NCBI GenBank assembly: GCA_033063855.1
Contig: CP093829.1
Span: 12,555,537-12,619,536, forward strand
Source: Smittia aterrima
Taxonomy: Eukaryota; Arthropoda; Insecta; Diptera; Chironomidae
Direction of reading: 5' to 3'
Length of the DNA stretch: 64,000 nt
The position numbers were made by a program, and so were the translations under genes. Below, piece after piece: positions 35,127-46,167 of the stretch (within the stretch, counting starts at the first letter, position 1; every line of letters starts with the position of its first letter). Under the pieces are notes generated by a model that was not told the origin of the DNA, made no database searches, and saw only the letters and a list, made by a program, of their open reading frames with translations.

Positions 35127-37105
35127 TTAAGATTTCATCTTAAATGTTGCAAGAACTGCTAAGCCCAGAAGGGCTGTGATTCCATTGAAAATCAATACGT
35201 CTGTGTAGTAGCTGTGACTGCTCTCACTAAAATGGAAATAATTTTATTCTCATACCAACCACAAATGTCAACTTACAAAGCTTCAATCACAAAAATAATG
35301 ATTCCCGAGAGCAGTTTATCGCAGACCGTAATGATGGAAATGATTTTTGATAGTAAAATGAATTTATCTTCGAATTATTTAATTAATTTTTTTTTGATTC
35401 CTATAAAATATTCTTCAATCGATGACAAAATGCAATTAGATCACGATGTGTTCTTATACCACGTTAAGCCACTCATCTCTTGTCATCATACCAATGACAA
35501 GTTGATAACACCGGTTCTCGTCCGATCACCGAAGTTAAGCAACATCGGTCACAACTAGAGCTTAGATGGGTGACCAGGTTTAAGGTTTAGGATAAGGATA
35601 AGGATAAGGATAAGGATAAGGATAAGGATAAGGATAAGGATAAGGATAAGGATAAGGTTAGGGTTAAACTAAAGTCATAGTAAAGTGTTGGAAGGTTTGC
35701 GCTGATGTACTAAAGTATGGAGCTGCCGTTAATTCCACACTTGAACTGATTCTTAAAAAATTAAAATCCCTGAGTCTGCTCCAAACCTCTTCTCTCAGAA
35801 TGTTAAGTTGGAGTTTGCGGTGGGGGGCGATTTATCACCTTAGGGTAGCAGCGGCGATAGTTATCACCAGTGATGATTCACCTCGAGTTATCACCAGTGA
35901 TAACGGGTCATAGCCGATTTATCGTTAAGCCGCGACACACAAGTGAGACTAATAAGGTTCATACCTTATAGTATGGCTGTAGTAGTATGGCTGTAGTCGT
36001 TCTCACCTTTTGCGAAACATTCTTATTTATAAATTTTAAAAGAAAAGCAGCGACGAACGATGAGACGAAGAAAATAAGCGGAATAAGCGCAATGTTCTCG
36101 ATATTCTGATTGGATCTCGTCTTCATGAATTCATTCAACCAGATTGGAATGTAAACGATGCAAATGATAAGAAACAGACGCGAGCAAGTGTACAAGAGAG
36201 CGATTTTATAGAGTTCTGGATTCTTTAGAACACACATAACTTTGACTTTCTCCGCTTTCGTTGATGACTCAACTGATAAATTTTCCTTTCGTCTTTCGTT
36301 GTATTTACTGAACGTGAGAGAAACTTGAAAGATAATAGTCGTACAGATGCCAATACCAGTGATAAAGATTGCAATGTTCTGTCGAGAATTATGGATGAGA
36401 TTTTGTTTTTTCGTAATTCAATAAATTGAATTCACTTTAAACTCACTCGAAATTTATTGTAATCTTCAAAGCCAATTTGAGCAGCATCTCGATCCTGAAT
36501 CTTTAGCACTGACCACGCCATGACGAAGACTGCAATATTAGAGGCTATTGACATGCAATAGCGAACAGAATTCAAATCCGAACGATCGGTTTGAGATCTT
36601 GAAAGCTCGGGAAGAATCGCTGAATAGAAGAAACTTTAGAGACTATACCAAGTTCTTGTTGAATACACCTACCTAAATGAGAAATCTGAATGGTCGCCCA
36701 GCCGCATTGAAACAAAGCGATGAATAGGCTAAAGTAGAATAAATTTCCCCAATATGGAAGAACGTTCCCTTGCAACATAAAAAGCATTGGGAAGGAAAGA
36801 GAGATGATCGCCGTTCCCACAACATGCCAGTTTCGTTTTGTACTATAGCGATCTGTCAAGAAACCGATGAGCGCTGAGAAAATTGCGTCTGTGATCTGTC
36901 CCAGAGTCATATATGAACCGGCTTCGTCTGGCATCATCAGTACGTCTTTCAGAAATAGAAGAGTGTACGAAAACCAAATTGTTGCACATAAATCGTTGAA
37001 AACGTGACCGAGACCGTAGCCAACCTTGGCAAATAAACTTAAAGTCGAACGACTTTCTTTGCTCGCGTGATCGGAAAGGGGTTCGTCGCGATTTGTCGTT
37101 GACAT
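35127..37105 (-). CDS. MFSD12-like major facilitator transporter, apparently missing a middle exon
   Basis: Multi-pass transporter similar to MFSD12, a lysosome/melanosome cysteine importer in vertebrates. Well-supported exons: 37105-36673, 36619-36447 and 36378-36007, phases correct, 326 codons. Marks include KVGYGLGHVFNDLCATIWFS, GSYMTLGQITDAIFSALIGF with DRYSTKR (MFS loop), QISHLAILPELSRSQTDRSD and an IPIWLNEF helix. The 3' end exons are 35277 upward (ITVCDKLLSGIIIFVIEAF) and 35226-35127 (stop). About 70 residues expected between VSQK and ITVCDKL, including the TSL..TADLIG region, are not found as a clean exon. The available acceptor upstream of 35367 is in phase 1, while the preceding exon ends in phase 0. 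Either an exon was lost or it is too diverged for me to see. Possibly a decaying gene. Confidence 0.75.
35482..35578 (+). repeat. 5S rRNA-derived segment (5S pseudogene or SINE3-like element head)
   Basis: The stretch CCGGTTCTCGTCCGATCACC then GAAGTTAAGCAACATCGG is close to the core of insect 5S rRNA, and CTTAGATGGGTGACCAG matches its C box. The sequence before the core is only loosely 5S-like and carries an insertion. The 3' third of 5S (CTTGGGAACACC...) is replaced by a simple repeat, so this is not an intact 5S gene. It lies in the MFSD12-like locus on the opposite strand. Retained pol III promoter boxes suggest a 5S-derived retroelement or a processed copy. Confidence 0.75.
35591..35656 (+). 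repeat. GATAAG hexanucleotide microsatellite, 11 units
   Basis: Eleven perfect GATAAG units directly follow the 5S-derived segment and end in GTTAGGGTTAAAC. It may be the simple-repeat tail of the element. Confidence 0.95.
35861..35901. repeat. duplicated near-palindrome TTATCACCAGTGAT
   Basis: The 14-mer occurs at 35861-35874 and 35888-35901. With its flanks it is nearly self-complementary (TTATCACYRGTGATAA), so it could fold into hairpins. It lies in the same non-coding insertion region as the 5S-derived segment. Confidence 0.7.
35971..35998. repeat. tandem 14-mer, with an inverted copy at 39803-39829
   Basis: GTATGGCTGTAGTA and GTATGGCTGTAGTC lie in tandem right next to the splice donor of the MFSD12-like exon. 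The reverse complement of the pair, with one mismatch over 27 bases, occurs at 39803-39829, 3.8 kb away. This is probably part of a dispersed element. Confidence 0.75.
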
Positions 37106-37354
37106 TGTAACGAGCTTCTTTTGACTATATTTTTGAGCAGAATTTTCACTACATTACCGCGCGATAATATTTTTAAACTCAAACTTCTACTACGATCCTC
37201 TTCCACTGCATTCAACTTTTGAACTGAGTACCGAATTAATCAAGACGGGAAGCAAACTATTTAGTCGTTTCAAAAGTCCTGAGTGATAATCGGCGACGAC
37301 ACGGTCTCTCGTCGACTAAATGAACAATACTGACGACTAACAATTTCACTCAGC
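37106..37354. promoter_or_regulatory. probable promoter region of the MFSD12-like gene
   Basis: Lies directly upstream of the MFSD12-like start codon and between it and a small divergent ORF. No TATA box was recognised. Assigned by position only. Confidence 0.35.
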
Positions 37355-37549
37355 ATGACATCAAATAAACAATTAGAGAGTCACGAATCTCGCATAAAAG
37401 CTCAACTAATCGCTAGAATGTCAATTCAAGCACAAAAGAGTAAGCTTCTTCAGATGACACTAACAAGATTACATTTGATTAAGAATGAAATGTTCTTTTC
37501 ATATATTAAGAGGTTTTTTGATAAGTTGGTTTGTTTAGCGTACTACTGA
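37355..37549 (+). CDS. small hypothetical protein, 64 aa
   Basis: An ATG-started ORF divergent from the MFSD12-like gene by 249 bp. It is basic and looks helical (ESRIKAQLIARMSIQAQKSK), with no signal peptide or recognised domain. A poly(A) signal, AATAAA, occurs at 37566-37571, 17 bp after the stop. An in-frame GTAAGC ... TTCAG pair inside it is too short to be an intron. I do not recognise a family; chance occurrence is quite possible. Confidence 0.3.
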   Translation: MTSNKQLESHESRIKAQLIARMSIQAQKSKLLQMTLTRLHLIKNEMFFSYIKRFFDKLVCLAYY

Positions 37550-37571
37550 AAGAAGTTTGATCTTTAATAAA

Positions 37572-40500
37572 AATTGCTTTCTTTAGTTCACAACGATTTT
37601 TCGTATTTCTTATAAATAAATCATTGAAGGATTGAAATTTCTCAAAAAAATATTTTTAATACCGTCACTGGCGTACGGTAAATTTGAAATTTTAAAATTA
37701 TATTGTTTCCATGCACAAAGCTTAAGTAATCAAGTAGCTTCATTCATAACTCGTGGTTACGTTTTATTGCCGGGGTTGTCTTCACTAAGTGGACTGGCGT
37801 TTACAAAGTTTTTGCTCAAGTGGAACTAAATTCAAGCGGTTCCAGCTGTCGCGAGCGGGAATTGAATTTGAATGAGTCGTAAGCTAAGTGAATGAATGAG
37901 TCGATGATAGTCACGTAAATGAGCGCGCCTCGGTTGTTCCGTTAAAGAAATTTCTCATTCATCACACTTTTTAGAGAATTCAGCAAAATCTTCTGACGCA
38001 AGTTGAGATAAATTGTCAAATTAATTTTTTAAAACAACGTCCGTCCACTAAGCTAAAGACTCATTAAATGTTCATTTCCTTTCGAATAATTCCAGAAGCC
38101 GGCGCCGGGATCAAGAAATTATAAGGACTCGAATGTCAGGGAATGAGAATTGATTACTTCCGTAAGAAATTCTTCTTGAGCTGATCATCGCATCGCGTAA
38201 CAGATTTTAGTCTATTTTAAAGCGGGTTAAATGATCCTGAACGATCTGAATTTCTGAGGTGTCGCCTTTACCAAAAGACAAATTTTAAACTGAATTTTCC
38301 CAACCAAATCGACATCAATAACGTTTCTCGAGATGAAATCTCTCACGATAAATGCGGAGATGAAGGAGGAGTCTCGCGACAAGATAAAATATTGCGACGC
38401 ATAAATGACAATTAGGAGTCGAGATAGTTTGAGAGTTTTCGTTGGCAAAGATTCAATTTTAATTTTTCATCAATTCCAAGTTAATTAAGAGAAAGATTTG
38501 AACACAAGATCGGCTTGAGTAAATTTTCAATTCAACTCTTTGTCGGAGGCGTCCGATAATCCAATTGACGAAACTTACGAAAGATTCCGAAAAAAATAAA
38601 TGGATATGTCTTAGTTTTCATTTTTCCTGCTACGATTTTAACACTTTTCTAGCTCATTTGATGTATTTACAATTAATTAAAATAATTTAATTGAAATTTA
38701 TTTCTCAAGCTACTGCTGCAAATATTTCTTTTAAAGCTTAATTAGCGAGTGAGAAATTATCTCTGACACGAAGGAGGAGAGAAAATTTCATAGCCGCAAT
38801 TAACGACTTAATTATTTCATCATAATTAAAGAGAAATAAATTTGTCGATTAAATTGAGAATTTAAATTTTAATTGGGCCAAATTTCGAGTCTTGAAATGA
38901 TGAGCAAGTGCAAAGATGAAAAAGGAAGTCTTGTGGTAATTTAGGAAATTTCTTTGAGTTTGTAAAGTTTGCCGACGACGAAATAATTAGGGAATAATCC
39001 ACTTATGACGTGTGAGACAGCGCTAAGGTAAACAACAATTAACGTCAAGATTTTATGAATTCACGAATGCATGTCCCTGTTTCGATAAATTGAACAGACC
39101 CTAACTTGGAAACTCGAAAACAAAGTAAAGGAAAACAGGAAATACTTTGAACAATTCTTCACTGAGTGAACAATTATTCTTTTCTAATAGTCATTAATCT
39201 TTCAGTAATTAGTCAACCTTGTTTGTCAGTCCAAATGTCTGAAATTTTCAGTTTTTTCGCTTCGACTTTTGTTGCCAATTCATCAGAATTTCAAAGTTCC
39301 TTCACGATCTTCTTCGAAATGAATTTTTCCATCACGAAACACGAGACTAATTAAGATTGAGATTCGTGTTTTTGTTGCTTTTAAACATTCGGGAAAAAAG
39401 TTGAAACATAAATTAAACAATTTACAGACAAGATGTTTCCAGAGGAGTTTAATCAAAATGAAAATTGTGGTAATGTGCTGGCATATATTTTAGTTAGGGA
39501 AAAATCTAACTTCGTCTTGATATTTAAAAAAATTTCAGCGCACTTAGATCGTGTCGTATTTTACAATCTGTCCCATCATAAAGAAAATTCTTACATTTTT
39601 CATGAATGGAAGACGAGTAAAAAGATTCTCTTGACTGTTTCTTTATCTGCCCATATGTGTTGATAATTGTCGTATGGCAGATTTATTGCCATTGCACAAA
39701 AAATAAAATGTTCCCTAAATTAATTAGGTTCTAATGGAGTAAAATAAAGTAAAATTTTCCATTTCAAAACTGAAATGTCTCAATTCTCAGAAGGAATTTT
39801 GAACTACAGCCGTACTACTACAGCCATACCATGTCTGACCATAATTTACCAGCACGAGTAAATTTACCACGAATTTTGAACTACTTTTATTTAATTAGCC
39901 CGTTTTTTATGAAAATGATTGTCAGCACACTTCATACTCAGCTTCATATTTTTAATTTTTATGTCAAAATGATCTTCGTCTCATTAAATTTGACACCAAG
40001 AGAAATGAGTTTCGTGAAATGAACCCGAAAATTTGAAAAGGACTGAATGTGATAAAAACTAATTGACCGTCCCAACATTTTACTCCTTGAAACTCAGCCT
40101 CTCTTCCAGATGACAATCGTCATGAGAAGTTTGCTAATTAAGTTGTTTAATCCACTAATTAGCACATCAACAAATGTCTTCGCGACAAATAAAAATTCAC
40201 TTCCATAAATCAAATAATTACTCGTTAAAGAATCATAAGAATTTAATGCTCGAGTGTCAAAATAACAAAGAGTCGAGTAACTGAAAGAGTACGCTAATTG
40301 ATTTATTGGTTCCGTAATATAATCCGAGATATCTTTAAATAGGAAACTTACAAGACGACATGTGTTGAGCTTCACTTCGCTTGTTTATGCTCATGTTCAT
40401 GCAAAAATGTTTTCGCGCTGTCATCGAACGTGAAGATCTAATACGAGACTCGAGCACAAAATAAGAGTCAACAACAAAATAATAAATTTGAATTTTCTTT

Positions 40501-40813
40501 TGCTTTCAGTCAATAACTCAGAAATTAAAAGTTAATCAATTAGGACGTAGATTTTTCTAGGGAGAACGAACGAAGGAAGATCCGCCCATTTTCCTCACAT
40601 TTTAATTGCTCGATCTTCTCTCAACTTTAAGAAGAAGATTTTTCTGATGCCACATGTGTTCACAATTAGAGACAATTTTCAGTTAAACATCGCGACATTT
40701 CGCTTAATGATCGTCGTCGTCGTTTGGGTTTCACTTTCTTTCGGGACTCTCGACAACTCATTAACATATCAGAAACACTCGCGATCGGTCGACACTTGCT
40801 CAAGAAGAGAAAG
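37572..40813. other. intergenic upstream of the homeobox gene
   Basis: About 3.2 kb, AT-rich, without recognisable protein-coding exons. It contains the inverted copy of the 14-mer repeat at 39803-39829. Position upstream of a developmental homeobox gene makes it a likely place for enhancers, but none can be read from sequence. Confidence 0.45.
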
Positions 40814-42334
40814 ATGGAAAAATTGGAAAATCCAACGGCAATACGAGTGAAAAACAATTTCTCGATAGAAAATATTTTATCGCGACCAGAAAATTGTGAA
40901 AGTCCGCGACGTCCAGTTAGACAAAATCCATTTCAAAACAATCACGTATTATTTTTTGAGAATCAAGTGAAGAAAAGTGAAGAGAAAGTCCTAGATAATC
41001 TAATTGATAACGAAGATCATGAAACAAACAGTGAAGCAGCATCAGATGATGGAAATTCAAGTGTTCACAGTAAGTGCCAAATGTAGGCGGAGTCTTGAAA
41101 ATATTTTTGTGCAGAATTAGAAGGAAAATGGAATCCGAAAATATTTCTTTCGTCTCAAGAAAAGTTCCGATTGATTGTTATTAGTATTAATTAGTTAATC
41201 AATTAATTTTCATCTCAAGATTGTCGAAGTGAAATTCTTCACTCAACAGAAAATTCTTTTAGGAAAACTAGATTTTTCCGAGCGCGAACAGATTTTCTCT
41301 GACAACGACGTAATGAGTTTCTAATTGCGTTTATTGAAGTCTCTTCTTAAAAGCTGCTAATTACCGTCAAGAGGAAAACTGAGAATGTTTATTTTGTGTC
41401 GAGAAGGAAACTGAGTCTTTCGAGGTGTAAAATATCGCGTTTGTCAATGACTGAAATATTTGGACCGAGCTACGACTTGCTAATGAGTAATTAATTAACC
41501 CGTTTCTCTTTAGCCAGCAACTCCGACGACAGAAAAAAAAGACCTAGAACTGCTTTCTCCGCCGCTCAAATTAAAGCCCTCGAGAGTGAATTCGAACGCG
41601 GAAAATATCTTTCTGTTGCAAAAAGAACGAGTCTTGCAAAGTCACTGAACTTAACTGAAACCCAGGTGAGTTCAAAAAAAAATACGTTTTCAATTTAAAT
41701 GAAAAAGGAATTTTCTCGAAAGATCAAAATTTGGTTCCAAAATCGACGCACCAAATTTAAAAGGAAATACACTTCAGATGTCGAAACGTTGGCGTCACAG
41801 TATTATTCTTCGCTCGGAATTGGAGGAATCGCCAGACCGATGGTTGTTGGTGATCGACTTTGGCTCTTTAGTCAACCTCCTCATGGTTCGCCAGCTCCAC
41901 TTCAATCGCTTCTGCTCAACAATGTTCCACCCGCTCCTCAACACATGAACATTCATCCTTCAGTTCTTGCAAGAAGTTATCCATCGCCATCACCAGCGAC
42001 AACAATGATGAGTCGAACGAACCAAGGATATAATTTGAATCCATCAAGTTCTCCGCCGGGATTTATCGGGAAGCAAATGAGAATCGACTATTTTAATAAA
42101 GTTCCATTTTCACCTTACGACAGACCAGTCGATTTTCGTTTCGGATGTAAACCAATTTTAAAATCTGGAACTTCAGTTGATCATCATTCAAGTGAACTCG
42201 CAAATCTGGAAAGTCGATTTGGAAATAATTCAAGTATTCTCAGTGCGAACAGCTTCACTGAAGCAATTAATGTCAATGATGAAGAGAGAAGTTCATCGTG
42301 CAGTGAAATTGATTGCGAGGAGATTGAATCGTAA
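40814..42334 (+). CDS. NK-like (ANTP-class) homeobox transcription factor, possibly lateral muscles scarcer
   Basis: Nuclear DNA-binding regulator, 339 aa, exons 40814-41069, 41514-41665 and 41723-42334 in phase. An Engrailed-homology-1 Groucho-binding motif, FSIENILS, lies at 16-23. The homeodomain is 93-152: KRPRTAFSAAQIKALESEFE, YLSVAKRTSLAKSLNLTETQ and IKIWFQNRRTKFKRKY. It has Trp48, Gln50 and Asn51 intact, and Phe at position 56 where relatives have Trp. Thr at position 54 and the motif order fit NK-like factors. The conserved block just after it (TSDVETLASQYY...GGIARPMVVGDRLWLFSQP) is distinctive. I suspect the lms/NEDX family, from memory and without alignment, so no symbol is given. 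The C terminus ends in a Ser/Glu-rich acidic tail. Confidence 0.9.
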
Positions 42335-43572
42335 TTAAAAGTAACTTTCTTGAACAAAGGAAAATATATTTTCAAAATCAATGAACTTGATTTATTTTTA
42401 TTTGTTAACAAATTGTTTTGATATCACAGCCTATAACAAAAGAAACTTTTTCAATTACAGGCTTTTTACAGTAGCACAATCAAGGAAACTATGAATATGT
42501 GATGTTGGTTAATGTTGAAGGGGTTTGCTTCGTGACAATGAAAATAATTAAAAAAAAAAGAATTCGAAACGAAGCAAACTTCCTCGTGCTTTCGAATTTT
42601 CTTAGCTTGGTACGAAGCAATTGATTTGTACAATTAAGTTTTTACAGAGCAAGCGGGAGAGAATGTTTTCCAATGGAAGTGATTATATGATTATGATACA
42701 AAATCTATTTTCTCAAGAGGCAGGAAAACATTTTTTGGTTTCAATTTCTACAAAAAAAAAGCTAGCGACTAGGATTTGATGCATTTACAGAGATCTCTAA
42801 ATGCTTATGCGCCAATGCTTTTCACACTATAGTGATCACTCCTCAATTAAACTGCGAACTCTCGCGAGTCGCCCTTGCGTAAAAAACTTTTATTTTATTG
42901 CTTGTGACTCCGCTCTGTAATTTAGTTTAAACGGAGTTAACACTGTTTGATTTTCTAAATTACGAATGATTATTGTTTACTGTTGAATTTAGAAGAAAAA
43001 TATTTGTTCGGAATGTTCCTTCAGGACTAAAGAAAACTTTCACAAACTGTAGAAAGAGGTACGTTTGGTTCAAATCAACTCAAGTCTCAATTTCTTATCA
43101 AATATTGATAAGGGTTTTAAACAGAGCTTAAAATTTTGGCATAATTTCTTACAATTCTCTCGTCGATGAATAGTCATGGAGAAAACGTTGATTGAATATC
43201 ATGAGCAGGAGCTAATCTAGTTCAAGTTTTTCTGTACCATGAAAATATCAAAATAAATTTGCAACTTACAATTGCTTTTTTTGTCGTCGATTGCATTCAG
43301 TCTCGTTCTGAATCATGAAAACAATAAAAAAAAACTTTCTCCATGACTTACAACGTTGCCGCTTTAAGCTGATTGAATTAAATATTTTTGCTATCTAAGC
43401 CGCTTTATCTTATAAAGCTACAGCTTCTTTTCCAATCCTATCAAAGGTTCGTCCTTATTTGTCATCAAAGACGTGAAGTTAGTTCAAATTGTGTGAAGCA
43501 CTCCCACTCATTGATTGGTAGAAAATATTGTTTTTACATTAGTTTCACGATTCGAAACCTTACGCTCTCCTG
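42335..43572. other. intergenic between homeobox gene and Mgat1 (convergent)
   Basis: Holds the 3' ends of both convergent genes. A perfect 11-bp inverted repeat (GTTTGCTTCGT at 42523-42533, complement at 42569-42579) with a 35-nt A-rich loop could form a hairpin in the homeobox 3' UTR. Nothing else was recognised. Confidence 0.5.
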
Positions 43573-45241
43573 TTAGCTCCATGAAGGGTCGTAACCTTTC
43601 CAGTTTGTACTCGGCGCCAGATAAACGCGCTGATTGTTATAAAACGATGAGACGATGCCGTTGTACGCCGTTCGGGGAACTCCGCTCTGTAATCAACAAA
43701 ATTGATCATTGCTCTAATTTTATTTCCGTTGCAATCGACAAACCTTAAAATCGTCCATAATACCGAGGTTTTTAGCTGCAGTTTTAAATTGATTTCTGTT
43801 ATTGTACTGGATACGCACTGGTCCCTTAGAATCGCCGATTCCTCGTCTTAACTCTTCAAACGTCACGATTGGTGTTTGATAAACTTCCTTCATGAAAGTT
43901 TCGTCGTAATTGTCTATAAGTAATGGATTATAAGTACATGCGAAGGGGATAACGAAATCGTATCCATACCTTTAAGTAGATAGGTCAAGTCTTTCTTTGA
44001 GAAAGGAACTGACGTATCACTGAGCTTAATGTATTTGAGATGTTTTTCAAAGAAAAGTCCACTGCAAGTAATAAAACACTCGGTAACAAGAGAAAGCAAA
44101 AGAATAGTCTAGGTGATCTTACTTTGAAACTCCAACTTTTCCGAAAGTTCGTGTTCTTGGCAGCTCAGGTCTAATGCAAACGCGATCTTTTCTCTGCTCG
44201 GGATTACGAATCCAATCATCCCAAAACGCTCTCGGCCACTTTGGACCAAGCTCTTCCCACAAAGTCTTGCTCATCATCCAACCAAGGCCAGGGAAGAAAT
44301 CGGAACGATAAAGGAGATCAGGTGAAGAATCATCAATTAAACCTTCTTTGCCATTGTCATTCCATGCTGAGATGCACCAGAGAGATTTATCCGATCTCAG
44401 CAAAGGGAAAGTGCCAGCAAAGTATTCGTAGAAATCCGGAGCAATGTCGAGATCATCTAAAATTTAATTCATTTTTGCAATAAAAAGTCTTATCAGTCGT
44501 TTGAGTTTGGCTTACCTTCGACGATGATAACGAAATCGTAACCATACCTAAACGTGGTATTTAGCGCCCAATTATAATGACGCGAGATCTTGTAGTAGCC
44601 CTTAAACTTTTTATCTTTTGGTGGCACCTCGGGCTCTGAAAGGTCCGGTTGTTGTATTAATTGCACTTCGTCTTTATAAGACATGATTATCTCTCTCGTT
44701 GCTTCGTCGCCACAATCCTACAAAGGACAATCAATGAGAAATGACTTAATAATTGTTAATTGAGTAAACAAACCTGAGAGACGATTATTGGGAACTGTTC
44801 ACGAGAAGGTCGATGACGAACAAGCGCGTCGAGGCTTCTACTGATTGAAACACGATTACAAGCGAACACGATCACTGGAATCACTGGCGTGTTTACATCC
44901 CCGTTGACGTATTTTCCATTAAATTCTATTTTGTTGTTGAGCTGAGTCGGATTCTCATTGTTGCTATCTTCCAACAAGGCAAGATTCTCCGGCAGTGCAG
45001 CAGCTGATGTTGTAGTCGTCTTCTTTGCTAATATTTGAATTATTCTGCTGTACTGCTTGACGATTTGTTTTCTGTCTTGCATTTCTTGTTCCACTTCTTT
45101 CTCGAGATCATCAATTTTTTCGCGAAACTTTGATTTTCCATTTTGAAAGTCTGAATGATTTCTTATGACAATAAAATATGTTAATATTGTCCAAATGCCT
45201 ATGATTGATATCGTAAATATTAATCGCTTGTTCGCCCTCAT
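43573..45241 (-). CDS. Mgat1: alpha-1,3-mannosyl-glycoprotein 2-beta-N-acetylglucosaminyltransferase (GnT-I)
   Basis: Medial-Golgi glycosyltransferase (GT13) that adds the first GlcNAc to high-mannose N-glycans and opens complex glycan synthesis. Six exons: 45241-44774, 44717-44516, 44456-44123, 44061-43970, 43913-43744 and 43686-43573, in phase, 459 aa. It is a type II membrane protein: short basic cytosolic tip, TM about 8-24, and a coiled-coil stem. Catalytic features are PVIVFACNRVSISRSLDALV, the metal-binding EDD motif (E223-D224-D225), WCISAWNDNGKEG, FFPGLGWMMSKTLWEELGPK, FWDDWIR and GVSNGLFFEKHLKYIKL. The C terminus YLAPSTNWKGYDPSWS matches the family end. No anomalies were seen. Confidence 0.97.
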
Positions 45242-45385
45242 CTTCTAACTTCGCGAACGGCCTAATTTCTACTGACGTCGAGCAATAACATTTGGAAAAT
45301 CCAAGTTGGCAAAGCTTCGATAAAGCACTACTCTTTAAGCGCTTTTTTGCAATCTCACAATTTTATATTCACCATTTTTCATAGA

Positions 45386-45506
45386 ATAATATTACCAGAT
45401 GCGACACGGTAGGAGTGTGAATTTGATCAATTTGATTCTACTCCGGTATTATACAGTTTTCTATTATTGCAATCATGATCATAGTGTCGCATCCAAAAAT
45501 ATTGTA
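45386..45506. repeat. imperfect inverted repeat, possible small MITE
   Basis: GATGCGACAC at 45398-45407 pairs perfectly with GTGTCGCATC at 45484-45493, and the flanking AATATT-rich arms extend the match imperfectly, enclosing about 76 bp. No target-site duplication could be assigned with certainty. Confidence 0.5.
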
Positions 45507-45600
45507 GCAATGATTTTCTATGTTTCATTTTCTGCCTTTTCATTTTCCATTGCATTCTTCTAAAAATTTTTTTAACCGTCGAATCGACAGAAGAAGATAT

Positions 45601-45664
45601 CTCTTACGAGAATGCAAACCAGCCCGAACTATGTAAGAACCCAACTTACGAGAATGCAAACCCA
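45601..45664. repeat. short direct repeat TTACGAGAATGCAAACC
   Basis: The 17-base unit appears twice, about 45 bp apart, separated by CAGCCCGAACTATGTAAGAA-like sequence. It is non-coding and of unknown origin. Confidence 0.6.
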
Positions 45665-46167
45665 ACATTTACCATCTTAGTTCTGAAAACAATTTTATCA
45701 GTTGACTCTGAAACCAAAAATCATTAAAAGAAATTAGTTTTCTTTTTCAAAATCATCTTTATTAATTGTTGGCTTAAAAATTACATTTGAGAAAATTAAT
45801 TTACAAAGAAAGGCGATCGTTTTAAATTTAATCTTATCATAGACTAGTACGATCGAAGCTGATCAAATCGTCGTTAGTGGGATTTTAATTGTTCCTTCAC
45901 GCTTTTTTTTCGTTTCTCTTCACGATTCTTTACAACATTAAGTTAATCACGAAGTATCATGTAATAAAGAATCACAAATGGTCGTTAATAAAAATCAAGA
46001 GTCGCGAAATGTTGTATCATCCAAAAAAAAATTAGTTCTTCATTTCTCGAAAGTTTTGAGTTGGCTGTGTCGTTAATTTTGCAGATTTTTAAGTTCGGAT
46101 GGATTTTCTTTTTGTTTTTGGTAAGTCTTTATGAAATCTTCTTCATTGACATGACCTTAACAGTTTC

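Larger units (their letters stand above)
45242..46167. other. intergenic between Mgat1 and the ZP gene
   Basis: Contains a candidate MITE-like inverted repeat (45398-45407 and 45484-45493) and a duplicated segment TTACGAGAATGCAAACC within 45601-45664. The right end is probably the 3' UTR of the ZP gene. No coding sequence was recognised. Confidence 0.5.

Noticed and set aside
35214..35558. 114-codon plus-strand ORF
   Set aside because: It is antisense to the MFSD12-like 3' exons and runs through the 5S-derived repeat; composition gives no sign of a protein.
35482..35578. Functional 5S rRNA gene
   Set aside because: The 5' region is rearranged and the 3' third is missing, so the RNA could not fold as 5S.
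35650..35670. GGTTAGGGTT as an interstitial telomere repeat
   Set aside because: Only one or two degenerate units at the end of the GATAAG microsatellite, and Diptera lack TTAGG-type telomeres.
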